Source: Opitutus sp. (GTDB lineage Bacteria > Verrucomicrobiota > Verrucomicrobiia > Opitutales > Opitutaceae). From it: 64,000 bases of DNA. The translations under genes were made by a program, and so were the position numbers. Position 1 is the first letter of the stretch. Every line of letters starts with the position of its first letter. The notes under the pieces were generated by a model. It saw only the letters and a list, made by a program, of their open reading frames with translations, was not told the origin of the DNA and did no database searches. Shown piece after piece: positions 8,044-15,915 of the stretch. The stretch is from assembly GCA_013821985.1 (NCBI GenBank), contig PNJQ01000003.1:34760-98759 (forward strand), in the 5' to 3' direction.

Positions 8044-8604
8044 TCAGGCCTTGCGCTCGAGGAAGGCGCACAGCGCCTCGAGCTGCGCCGTCCAATACGC
8101 CTTCATTTCCTCGGCGGCGGCGGCGCTCGGCAACTTGCTGTGCTCGGGCACGACCTGACATTTGAGCGGGCCCTTCGGCCAAAAATTGACGGAGACGCTC
8201 GTGTCGTCCGGCCAGCGGATGCGGATGGATTTGTGCGGCGTGGCTTTGCGGACGGAAAGGGGAGTGCGCGGGAGCCATTGTTCGCGCACGACAGCGTCGC
8301 GCCACGCTTCGAAGGCGTTCGCGACGGGTGCCGCGATGGTCTTGCTCACACTGACGTCGAAGCCGTCGCTCGTCTGGTGTTTCACGCGGCGGCCGGTGGC
8401 CTGTTCGTAGCCGACGGTCACCATCTGGCACCACCAGTCGGCGATCTTGTGTTTTTTGTGCAGCCAAAGGGCGATCTCGGCGTGTGGCCAGGATTTCGCG
8501 CCCGCTGCGTCGAGCACTTTGATCCACTCCGCCCAATCGCGCTGGGTGGCTTTTTTCACCGCCGCCGCAGTGATGCCGGCGAGTTTGGCGGTCGGGCGCT
8601 TCAT
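8044..8604 (-). CDS. DUF4287/SRPBCC (AHSA1-like) domain protein
   Basis: The product (186 aa) is a cytoplasmic protein with two parts. The first 60 residues (WAEWIKVLDAAGAKSWPHAEIALWL and a following GYEQATGRR) resemble the DUF4287 helical module. The rest is a START/SRPBCC ligand-binding fold with SVSKTIAAPVANAFEAW, a typical first strand and helix of AHSA1-like proteins, and IRIRWPDDTSVSVNFWPKG. Such proteins bind hydrophobic ligands or act as chaperone co-factors; no specific role is indicated. It ends 19 bp before the formate/nitrite transporter start, on the same strand. Confidence 0.78.
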   Translation of the reverse strand: MKRPTAKLAGITAAAVKKATQRDWAEWIKVLDAAGAKSWPHAEIALWLHKKHKIADWWCQMVTVGYEQATGRRVKHQTSDGFDVSVSKTIAAPVANAFEAWRDAVVREQWLPRTPLSVRKATPHKSIRIRWPDDTSVSVNFWPKGPLKCQVVPEHSKLPSAAAAEEMKAYWTAQLEALCAFLERKA

Positions 8605-8952
8605 GGGAAAAAGGGCGGGCGGCGGAGCGGCCGGTCGCGCGCAGGGAGGTGCGAACGACGGCGGCGTGCTCCTCCATGGATGATTTCCGGGCGTCTGGCG
8701 AGTCGAGGATGCAGCGACCTGCGAACGGCGGGAACGGTGGGGTGGGGAACAGCTCGCTTGGGAGCCCGGTTAGCCGGCGGCGGCCATTGGGGGTGGATCG
8801 CCGCGGCCCGTCTCAGCGCCTCTCAAACGGGCGTCGCCCGTGCGGCGAAGCCTGTAACTGCGCTGTGAAAGCGAAAATTTGTTTCGGCCCCGCGTCTCCG
8901 CCGGAATCTTTTTGTTTCCGCCGTCCAATTATTTCGTCAGCGTCCCGCCTGC
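8605..8952. other. 348-bp divergent intergenic region
   Basis: No ORF of credible composition lies here. The region separates the minus-strand SRPBCC gene from the plus-strand proline-rich gene and so should hold both promoters. The last 70 bases before 8953 are the most AT-rich part (AAAATTTGTTTC, TTTTTGTTTCCG, CCAATTATTTCG), where a promoter for the plus-strand gene is expected. I cannot assign boxes with confidence. Confidence 0.5.
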
Positions 8953-10383
8953 ATGAGCGACGAGAACTCCCAGAAGCTCCGCCTGAAACCCCGACTCGGA
9001 GGCGAAGCCCCTGCGAACCCTCAGCCCCCTGCCGCCCCCGCGCCAGGCGCGGATTCGCCTGCTCCGGTCGCTCCTCCGCCGCCCCCTGCTCCGGAAACTC
9101 CCGCGGCAGCGACCGTCGAGAAACCCGCGATGCCCAGACTTCGTCCGCGCATGTCCGGCGACGCGCCTGTCTCTCCTGGACCGGTCGCCGCGGTGCCGCC
9201 TGCGTCCGCTGCGACACCGGCGATTGAGCCGATGCCGGCACCCGCCGCCGCCGCGCCGAGCGCACCGGTGCCGCCGGCGTCATCCGAGGTTTTTCCTGAG
9301 ACGCCTGCGCCGGTTTCCGCGCCTCTCGCGTCGGCGCCCGCCGCGGAATCACCCAAAACCGAAACACCGAAGCCGAAGTTCGGCTTGAAGCCGCGCGATC
9401 CGGCCGCCGCCCCGGCGGCGAGTGCTCCGTCATCCGCTCCCGCTCCCGCGCCTTCGCCCGCGGCCGCACCTGCGCCCGCGGCGCCGGTGAATTTTGCGCC
9501 GCCGCCTTTTCCGCCTCCGCCCGCGCCCACTGCCTCCACGCCTCTGCCTCCGGTCGCTGCGCCCGCTGCGAATTTCCCGCCACCTCCGCCCGCCGCGGCA
9601 ATGTTTCCGCCACCGCCCGGAGTGAAAGCGCCGCCACCGCCCGGCGCGGGCGGTTTGCCACCTCCACCAACCGTGGCGGAAGGTGCTGCCGCGGCCGACG
9701 CCGAGACCGACGATGACGACGCACCGACGGATCCGAAAGCGGCCTTCAAACAGAAGGTGTTCAAATACGGCGTCATTGCCGTGCTCCTGCTCGCGGCGCT
9801 CGTGTGGAAAGGCGTGAAATATTTTCTCGATCGCACCGCCACGGTCGCGATTGAGCGTGCCGTATTTGATCGCAACAAGGCGCCGGCGACACCCGACGCC
9901 GCCGCGACCGCGCCGAAGGCCGCCGCGAATCCGGCGGAAGGCCCCGCCGCCTCGGAGGGCCCGGGTCCGATCGGCAAGACGAAGGACGTCGTCGCACAGG
10001 CGCAAGCGAACCAGGGTGATCCAACCGCGGAGGCGGTGAGCGCCGCGGCTGGGCCGGCCACGCCCACCGAGGAGAATTCTTCCGCCGCCACCGCGAAATC
10101 GGCGAGTCCGGGCACGACCGCTCCGGTGATCGATCCGATTCCGGCGGTGACGGCCCCGAGTGCGCCGCCAGCGAGTGCGGCGTTCCGCAGCTGGGTGCAG
10201 AATTTGAAAATCAGCGGCGTGCGCGCGGGTGCGAGTCCGCGGGTGTTCATCGAGCGCACGGCCTATGGTCCGGGAGACTTGGTGAACCCGCAGCTCGGCA
10301 TTTCGTTTGAGAGCTACAATGCCGAGACGCGGATGCTGGTGTTCAAGGACAAGTCCGGCGCGCTCGTCGAACGCCGCAACTGA
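8953..10383 (+). CDS. proline/alanine-rich single-pass membrane protein, function unknown
   Basis: The product (476 aa) starts MSDENSQKLRLKPRLGGEA. Residues about 10-250 are a low-complexity Pro/Ala tract with repeated short KxRLRPRMSGD/KLRLKPRL-like charged islands (also KFGLKPRDP). One transmembrane segment (FKYGVIAVLLLAALVWKGV) lies at about residues 268-290. An Ala-rich linker leads to a conserved-looking C-terminal domain (about residues 410-476; FRSWVQNLKISGVRAG, MLVFKDKSGALVERRN). The extended proline region should be cytoplasmic and the C-terminal domain periplasmic if the N-terminus is inside. I do not recognise the family. Confidence 0.75.
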   Translation: MSDENSQKLRLKPRLGGEAPANPQPPAAPAPGADSPAPVAPPPPPAPETPAAATVEKPAMPRLRPRMSGDAPVSPGPVAAVPPASAATPAIEPMPAPAAAAPSAPVPPASSEVFPETPAPVSAPLASAPAAESPKTETPKPKFGLKPRDPAAAPAASAPSSAPAPAPSPAAAPAPAAPVNFAPPPFPPPPAPTASTPLPPVAAPAANFPPPPPAAAMFPPPPGVKAPPPPGAGGLPPPPTVAEGAAAADAETDDDDAPTDPKAAFKQKVFKYGVIAVLLLAALVWKGVKYFLDRTATVAIERAVFDRNKAPATPDAAATAPKAAANPAEGPAASEGPGPIGKTKDVVAQAQANQGDPTAEAVSAAAGPATPTEENSSAATAKSASPGTTAPVIDPIPAVTAPSAPPASAAFRSWVQNLKISGVRAGASPRVFIERTAYGPGDLVNPQLGISFESYNAETRMLVFKDKSGALVERRN

Positions 10384-10537
10384 CCCCGCCGGCGGATTTT
10401 CGACCAACGTCTAGGGCCGTGCGCCGGATCGGACGCTCCGGCGACGAACACGGCTGGTTTTGCGTTCGGCGGGGTGGCGCGCGCGGTCCGCGGGCTTGCC
10501 TTTTTCAGGGGGCGGGCGCACGCAAAAGGAGATGTCC

Positions 10538-11716
10538 GTGCGCTACAAAATCAGCTGGCCCACCGCGTTCGCCGTTTGGACGGGCATTGGCTTGGTGTTG
10601 CTGATGCAGACGTTGGCGACGATTGAAATGCCTCCGCATACCGATCCGTTCGCGCGCGTGGCATTCTGGCAGACAGTCTATTATCAGATCTCGCGCGCCT
10701 GGATGTGGTGCCTTCTCACGCCGGTCGTGTTTGATTTGCGGCGCCGGATTCCGGTGAGCGGCTGGTGGCTGCCTTTGGGCATTCTCATCCACGTGGCGTT
10801 CGCCTGGTGTTTCACCGCGTGGATTTTCGGCGCTCGCGCGTGGCTGCTCGGGCCCTTCATCACGGACGGGCCCATGCTCCTGTGGATGTTTTCTTCCGAC
10901 TACATCATCGACAACATGAATGCGCGGCAACTGATCGACGCTGCGCTCTACGTCGGCCTCCTCGGGGCGGGCTACACGCTCGATCTCGGCGAGGAGAAAA
11001 AGCAATCCGATCTGCGCGAGCGCGAGCTGCGGGTTCAGCTAACCGCGAAGGAGCTGCAGGAAGAGCAGCTTCGTTCCGAGCTGGTGCAGGCGGAGATGAA
11101 GGCACTGAAGCAGCAGCTTCACCCGCATTTTTTGTTCAACGCCCTCAACGCCGTCTCCGGCCTCGTGCGGCAGCGCGAGACGGAGCGCGCGGTGACGGCG
11201 CTGTCGCAGGTCAGCGCCTTGTTGCGTGCGTTGATCGGCAGCACGGGCCGGCCGGAGGTCACGCTCGAGGACGAGATGAGCTATTGCGAAACCTATCTCT
11301 CGATCGAAAAGATGCGTTTCGATCACCGGTTGAACTATTCGTTCGACGTCTCGCCGGACGCACTCGTCGCCGAGGTGCCGGCGCTGTTGCTGCAGCCGAT
11401 GGTGGAGAACGCGATCAAGCACGGCATCGCGTGCCGCCGGAATCCCGGCGAGGTCCGCATCAGCGCACGGGTGGAGAACGAAGTGTTGCGCCTCGAAGTC
11501 GTGAACGATCCGGCCGAAATGCCGAAGGGTCGATCCGCGCCCGAGAGCCACGGCGTAGGGCTCGAGACAACGCGCAAGCGCCTCGAACGCGCCTTCGGAA
11601 AGGCCTACACGCTGGCGTGCAACGTCAACACCCCGCGCGGCACGGTCGTGACGATGAGCCTGCCGTTCCGCGTCGCCGAGGCCGCCGTGCCGGTGCGCGC
11701 TCCGACCCGCGTCTAA
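10538..11716 (+). CDS. LytS-type sensor histidine kinase
   Basis: The product (392 aa) is a membrane histidine kinase of the His_kinase/LytS class. Four or five N-terminal helices, a short coiled coil (residues about 160-200), then the phospho-acceptor LHPHFLFNALNAVSGL and an ATPase N-box QPMVENAIKHGI. I choose GTG at 10538 because AAAAGGAG ends 6 nt before it; the ATG at 10532 directly abuts the ribosome site. It sits 9 bp upstream of the LytTR response regulator and the two surely form one signalling pair. The signal sensed is unknown; the four receptor genes downstream are candidate targets by position only. Confidence 0.9.
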   Translation: MRYKISWPTAFAVWTGIGLVLLMQTLATIEMPPHTDPFARVAFWQTVYYQISRAWMWCLLTPVVFDLRRRIPVSGWWLPLGILIHVAFAWCFTAWIFGARAWLLGPFITDGPMLLWMFSSDYIIDNMNARQLIDAALYVGLLGAGYTLDLGEEKKQSDLRERELRVQLTAKELQEEQLRSELVQAEMKALKQQLHPHFLFNALNAVSGLVRQRETERAVTALSQVSALLRALIGSTGRPEVTLEDEMSYCETYLSIEKMRFDHRLNYSFDVSPDALVAEVPALLLQPMVENAIKHGIACRRNPGEVRISARVENEVLRLEVVNDPAEMPKGRSAPESHGVGLETTRKRLERAFGKAYTLACNVNTPRGTVVTMSLPFRVAEAAVPVRAPTRV

Positions 11717-11725
11717 ATTTACCCC

Positions 11726-12505
11726 ATGGACAAGATCAAGACCCTCGTCGTTGACGACGAACGCATCGCCCGCGAAGTCGTCCGCAACCTGCTCGCCCAA
11801 GACCCGGAAATCGACGTGGTCGGCGAAGCTTCCGACGGCGAACTCGCCCTCGAGATGATTGCGAAGCACAAGCCGCAGCTCGTGTTCCTCGATGTGCACA
11901 TGCCGATCATGACGGGCATCGAGGCGCTCTCGTCGATCAAGCCCGCGCAGCGACCCGAAGTGGTGTTCGTCACCGCTTTCGACGAGCATGCGATCCGGGC
12001 GTTCGAGTTGCACGCGGTGGACTATCTCGTGAAGCCGTTTACCGACAAACGCTTCATCCAGGGTCTCGACCGCGCCAAGCGCCGCGTGCGCGGGGACCTC
12101 CTGCAATCGACCGAGCGCGCTGTCGCGAGCTTGCTGCAACACTTCGAAAACGCGAAATCCGCGCCCGCGCCGGCTGAGCACAAGGAGTCGCCGCTGGTCT
12201 TGAAGGTCGATGGCGAGCACCACTTCGTGAATCAGGCGGACATCCGCTGGATCGAGGCGCAGGGCGATTACATCCTCGTGCACACGTTGCAGCGGAATCT
12301 GCTCACGCGCATGACGCTCACGCACGCGCTCGAGCAGTTGAACGCAGCAAAATTCGTGCGCATCCACAAATCCTGCGTCGTCAACGTGGACTACGTGCGG
12401 CGGCTCAAACCGACGACGGCGTGGGGCCGCCCACTCGAGCTCGACGACGGCACGACGCTGAACATCAGCCGGAGTTATCGGCAGGCCGTGGAGCAGTTCC
12501 TGTGA
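11726..12505 (+). CDS. LytR/AlgR-type response regulator with LytTR DNA-binding domain
   Basis: The product (259 aa) has a receiver domain at residues 1-120: acidic pair DDE near residue 11, phospho-acceptor in VFLDVHMP, the conserved threonine in FVTAFDEHA, and lysine in YLVKPF. A linker leads to a LytTR DNA-binding domain (about residues 155-259) with IRWIEAQGDYILVHT and KFVRIHKSCVVNVDYV, both hallmarks of the family. It is the partner of the LytS-type kinase immediately upstream (9-bp gap). LytTR proteins activate promoters with paired direct repeats, which I did not find with certainty nearby. Confidence 0.93.
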   Translation: MDKIKTLVVDDERIAREVVRNLLAQDPEIDVVGEASDGELALEMIAKHKPQLVFLDVHMPIMTGIEALSSIKPAQRPEVVFVTAFDEHAIRAFELHAVDYLVKPFTDKRFIQGLDRAKRRVRGDLLQSTERAVASLLQHFENAKSAPAPAEHKESPLVLKVDGEHHFVNQADIRWIEAQGDYILVHTLQRNLLTRMTLTHALEQLNAAKFVRIHKSCVVNVDYVRRLKPTTAWGRPLELDDGTTLNISRSYRQAVEQFL

Positions 12506-12693
12506 GGAAACGGGGTTGCCAGAGGAAGCCGGGGTTCGGCGCTCGCGCCCAAGGTCGGATTTTCCGCGCCTCGTCGTAGGACTTTTGCGGAGAGTGGGGA
12601 GGCAGTTTGGGTCGGTGCGCGCAGGCGGTCGCTGAACCGCTGCCTGCCGCCACACGGCGCTATGTCGTGCGGCACCTCCAACACCAAAACCCC

Positions 12694-15660
12694 ATGAACA
12701 TGAATCCTACGCATGTGATGCGGAAGCAGCGGCGCGGCCTCGCGCTGTTTGCGCTTCCCGCTGTGCTGGCCCTCCCGGCCGGCGCCCAGACCGCCCCCGT
12801 CGCTCCTGCCGCCGCCGAGAACACGGTGAAGCTCGAGCGTTTCGTCGTCACCGGCTCGAACATCCCGTCCACCGAGAATTCGGCCGAGGCCCGAACGTTT
12901 CCGGTGCTTAGCATCGACAGCCGCGCGATTGAGCAGAGCGGCCTCACCAGCACGACCGAGCTCCTCCAGAAGATGACGCTCTCGAACGGCGGCAGCGTGC
13001 CGTTCACCAATAACGCCACCGGCTTCACTCCTGGCGCGAACTCCGTCTCGCTTCGCGGCTTCGGGCCCGACTACACGCTCGTGCTCGTCAACGGCCGTCG
13101 CATGGCTTCCTATCCCGTGGGCGCGGGCGGCACGGCAGCGTTCATCGACATCAACACCATCCCGCTGCAAGCGATCGAGCGGGTCGAAGTGCTGAAGGAC
13201 GGCGCCTCCGCCATTTACGGCGCGGACGCCGTTGCTGGCGTGGTGAACATCATTTTGCGCCGCAACTACGACGGCACGGTCGTCGCGGGACGGTATGGCA
13301 ACACGACAAACAAGGACTCCTCTGAGGTCACGGCCAGCATCATCACCGGTGCCTCGAGCGCGAAGGGCAACATCACGATCGGCGTGAACTTCCAGAACCG
13401 CGAGCCGATCTTCAATCGCGACCGCAGCTACTCGGCGGTGCCCCCGTTCCTCAGCACCAACGCTTCGCCGGCCAATTTTCAGATCAGCCGCGAAGCGGCC
13501 CTGGAGGCGCTCGGCCTCCCGGCCGGGTCCGCCCTGACCATCAACGGCGCCGCCAATACCACGACCGGCCTCTTCTTTGCCACCACCGGCCGGGCGGATC
13601 CATTCACCCTCGCTCCGCTTGCCGGCAACCAGAACGCCAACAACAACGGCCGTCTGCCCGCCAGCGCGTATTATTTCTCCAGCGGCCGCAGCTCGTTTTT
13701 CAATTTCAACGAATTCTCCGGCTCCTTCCCTCAGATCACGCGCAAGGGCGTCTTTGCCAGCTGGGACCGACACATCTCCGACAAAGTCACGGCCTACGGT
13801 GACGCCATCTACTCGCAGGTGCACCAGGTCGACGAGCTGGCACCCTACGCCACGGGCAACTTCAGCACACCCGGCCAGACGACAATCGTCATTCCCGCCC
13901 GCACGCCCAATCCGATCCTGACCCCGGCCGAGATTGCAGCCGGCGGCACCCGCACCGCCGCCACCGGCGCCTACAATCCGTTCAATCCCTTCAATCAGGA
14001 CATCGCCGGCGGCTCGCGCATCCGCTTGGCCGAGTTCGGCAACCGCATCATCAACAACCGCAACACCGCCCTTGCCCTCACTGGTGGTCTGCGGTGGGAG
14101 AACATCGCGGACAAATTCTCCCTCGATGCCAGCGTGCGCTACAGCGAGATCACCAACCAAGCCAACGCCCGGCTGATCTCGACCTCACGCTTCCTCCGGG
14201 CGATGAACGCCGCCGACCCGATCTTCAATCCCGCGAGCTCGAGCTACATTGGCACCACCACGCCCTACAACCCGTTCGGCTATTTCCGCAATGCGATCCC
14301 ATCCAATTCGGCACCGGTGGCTTTCGCGACCCATTACCAGCGTGACGAGAACCGCTCCACGCTCTGGGATGCGGGTTTCACTTTGAGCACCGCCAGCCTC
14401 TTCGCCCTCCCCGGAGGAGACGTCGGTTTTGCCTTAGGCATGGAAATGTATCGCGAGTCAGTCATGCAGTCGCCCGATTCGACGCTCCAGTCCGGCGACA
14501 TTCTGGGCGCCACACCCGCCTCGCCGATCGAGCGCCAGCGCAAGATCGCCTCAGGCTTCACTGAGGCCGAGATCCCCATCGTCTCGGATAAGAATGCGAT
14601 GCCGTTCGTGCACAACCTGTCGATGAATCTCGCGGCCCGCTACGAGAAGTTCCTCACCTCCGACCGCAACACCTTCGTCCCGAAAATCGGCCTCCGCTGG
14701 GAACCGCTGAATGACAAGACCCTGGTCGTGCGCTTCAGCTACGGCGAGGGCTTCAAGGAACCGTCGCTGTTCCAACTCTACTCGCCCCCGGTGGCTGCAC
14801 TTACGCCGATCGAGGATCCCGTCACAGGCGTGTTTGAGCCGGAGCAGAACGTCACCACGGCGGGCAATTCCCAGCTACAGGCCGAGGACTCTTCATCCTA
14901 CAACCTTGGCGTGGTTTGGTCGCCAAAGAACGCGCTTTCGGGCTTCTCGCTCGCCGTCGATTTCTGGCGCGTCGAGAGCTCCGGCCAGGTCGCGACCGTT
15001 TATCAGAACGTCGTCGACCGGGCCGCCGGTGTCGCCCCAGGCGGTCTGCTGCCAGGCGAAGGAATCGTGCGCGACTTCGCGGGCAACCTCGTGCTCGTCC
15101 GCGCGGTCTATACGAACGCCGGTCAAACCAAGGTTGACGGTGTCGACATGTCCGCGTCCTACCTCTGGAACACCGATTCATTCGGTCGCTTCGAACTGGG
15201 CGCCTCCAGCACCTACATGCATTCCTACCGCGCCGCAGCCGTGCCGGGTGTGCCGCTCTTCGAGCTGGTCGACCAGACGGTTCCCGGTAGTCCCGGCGAC
15301 GACGCCTTCCTGAAATGGAAAGGCCAGGCTTTCGCCGACTGGACCTGGAATGATCTCACTGCCCACCTCGTCGCCAATTACACGCACGGCTTCCAGGACT
15401 TCGACCTCAACGGCGACCCCTACCGCGTGAAGGCCACCACGACCTTCGACCTCCAGCTCAGCTACAAGTTCTTCTCGTCCCGCGACCAGAGCAACCGCGA
15501 CTGGTGGAGCGATATCAAGCTCAGCGCCGGTGTCCGCAACCTCTTCGACAAGGATCCGCCGATCGCCTATGGCGGCGGTGGCAACTCGAACGGCTACCCG
15601 GGCTTCATCTACACCACCGAAAATCGCTTCATCTACTTCGGCTTCGAGAAGAAGATCTGA
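12694..15660 (+). CDS. TonB-dependent receptor 1 (type A)
   Basis: The product (988 aa) is an outer-membrane TonB-dependent transporter. The start MNMNPTHVMRK gives a signal peptide ending at PAGAQ; the same leader peptide motif starts receptor 2. The plug domain shows KLERFVVTGSNIP, SVSLRGFG, LVLVNGRRM and VEVLKDGASAIYGADAVAGV. A long beta-barrel with many aromatic-rich strands ends in RFIYFGFEKKI. No SusD partner or carbohydrate enzyme lies nearby, so the substrate is unknown. By eye its plug and early barrel match receptor 3 more closely than receptors 2 and 4. No Shine-Dalgarno precedes the ATG; the leader is A/C-rich. Confidence 0.92.
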   Translation: MNMNPTHVMRKQRRGLALFALPAVLALPAGAQTAPVAPAAAENTVKLERFVVTGSNIPSTENSAEARTFPVLSIDSRAIEQSGLTSTTELLQKMTLSNGGSVPFTNNATGFTPGANSVSLRGFGPDYTLVLVNGRRMASYPVGAGGTAAFIDINTIPLQAIERVEVLKDGASAIYGADAVAGVVNIILRRNYDGTVVAGRYGNTTNKDSSEVTASIITGASSAKGNITIGVNFQNREPIFNRDRSYSAVPPFLSTNASPANFQISREAALEALGLPAGSALTINGAANTTTGLFFATTGRADPFTLAPLAGNQNANNNGRLPASAYYFSSGRSSFFNFNEFSGSFPQITRKGVFASWDRHISDKVTAYGDAIYSQVHQVDELAPYATGNFSTPGQTTIVIPARTPNPILTPAEIAAGGTRTAATGAYNPFNPFNQDIAGGSRIRLAEFGNRIINNRNTALALTGGLRWENIADKFSLDASVRYSEITNQANARLISTSRFLRAMNAADPIFNPASSSYIGTTTPYNPFGYFRNAIPSNSAPVAFATHYQRDENRSTLWDAGFTLSTASLFALPGGDVGFALGMEMYRESVMQSPDSTLQSGDILGATPASPIERQRKIASGFTEAEIPIVSDKNAMPFVHNLSMNLAARYEKFLTSDRNTFVPKIGLRWEPLNDKTLVVRFSYGEGFKEPSLFQLYSPPVAALTPIEDPVTGVFEPEQNVTTAGNSQLQAEDSSSYNLGVVWSPKNALSGFSLAVDFWRVESSGQVATVYQNVVDRAAGVAPGGLLPGEGIVRDFAGNLVLVRAVYTNAGQTKVDGVDMSASYLWNTDSFGRFELGASSTYMHSYRAAAVPGVPLFELVDQTVPGSPGDDAFLKWKGQAFADWTWNDLTAHLVANYTHGFQDFDLNGDPYRVKATTTFDLQLSYKFFSSRDQSNRDWWSDIKLSAGVRNLFDKDPPIAYGGGGNSNGYPGFIYTTENRFIYFGFEKKI

Positions 15661-15687
15661 GCGAGATCCACTGTATCGTGGAAGCGA

Positions 15688-15717
15688 GGCGCGCCAAATC
15701 GGGCGCGCCTTTTTTTT
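15688..15717 (+). terminator. rho-independent terminator after receptor 1
   Basis: A perfect 8-bp stem GGCGCGCC/GGCGCGCC (the palindromic arms pair) with a short loop AAATCG is followed by eight T residues. It lies 28 bp after the receptor 1 stop codon. Core and loop (GCGCGCC-AAATCGGGCGCGC-T run) closely resemble the terminator after receptor 3. Confidence 0.92.
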
Positions 15718-15787
15718 GTGCGCTTGGGCCGGTCGGTCCACGTGCGATACGTCCGCGGGTCAGCGGCTAGACGATGGGCGCGCTCCA

Positions 15788-15915
15788 CTAGTCGCGGGTC
15801 GCACCGCCTTTGCCCGGTCGCGGAGAACCGGGCGTGTTCACCACACCCCTCGGAGAACCTGAACGCTCCGTGGTCGCCGCGCCGCACGTTGCGGCGCGGA
15901 ACCAACACCAAACCC
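15788..15915 (+). promoter_or_regulatory. 5' leader of receptor 2 with hairpin before the start codon
   Basis: The segment begins CTAGTCGCGGGTCGCACC, which aligns with the leaders of receptors 3 and 4 (CTAGACG..GTCGC.C..C.TTGC..). A perfect 10-bp hairpin, CCGCGCCGCA-CGT-TGCGGCGCGG (15877-15899), ends 16 nt before the ATG. The remaining bases, AACCAACACCAAACCC, contain no Shine-Dalgarno and are nearly identical to the same place in receptor 1. Probably a 5' untranslated leader controlling translation; promoter position is not proven. Confidence 0.55.
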
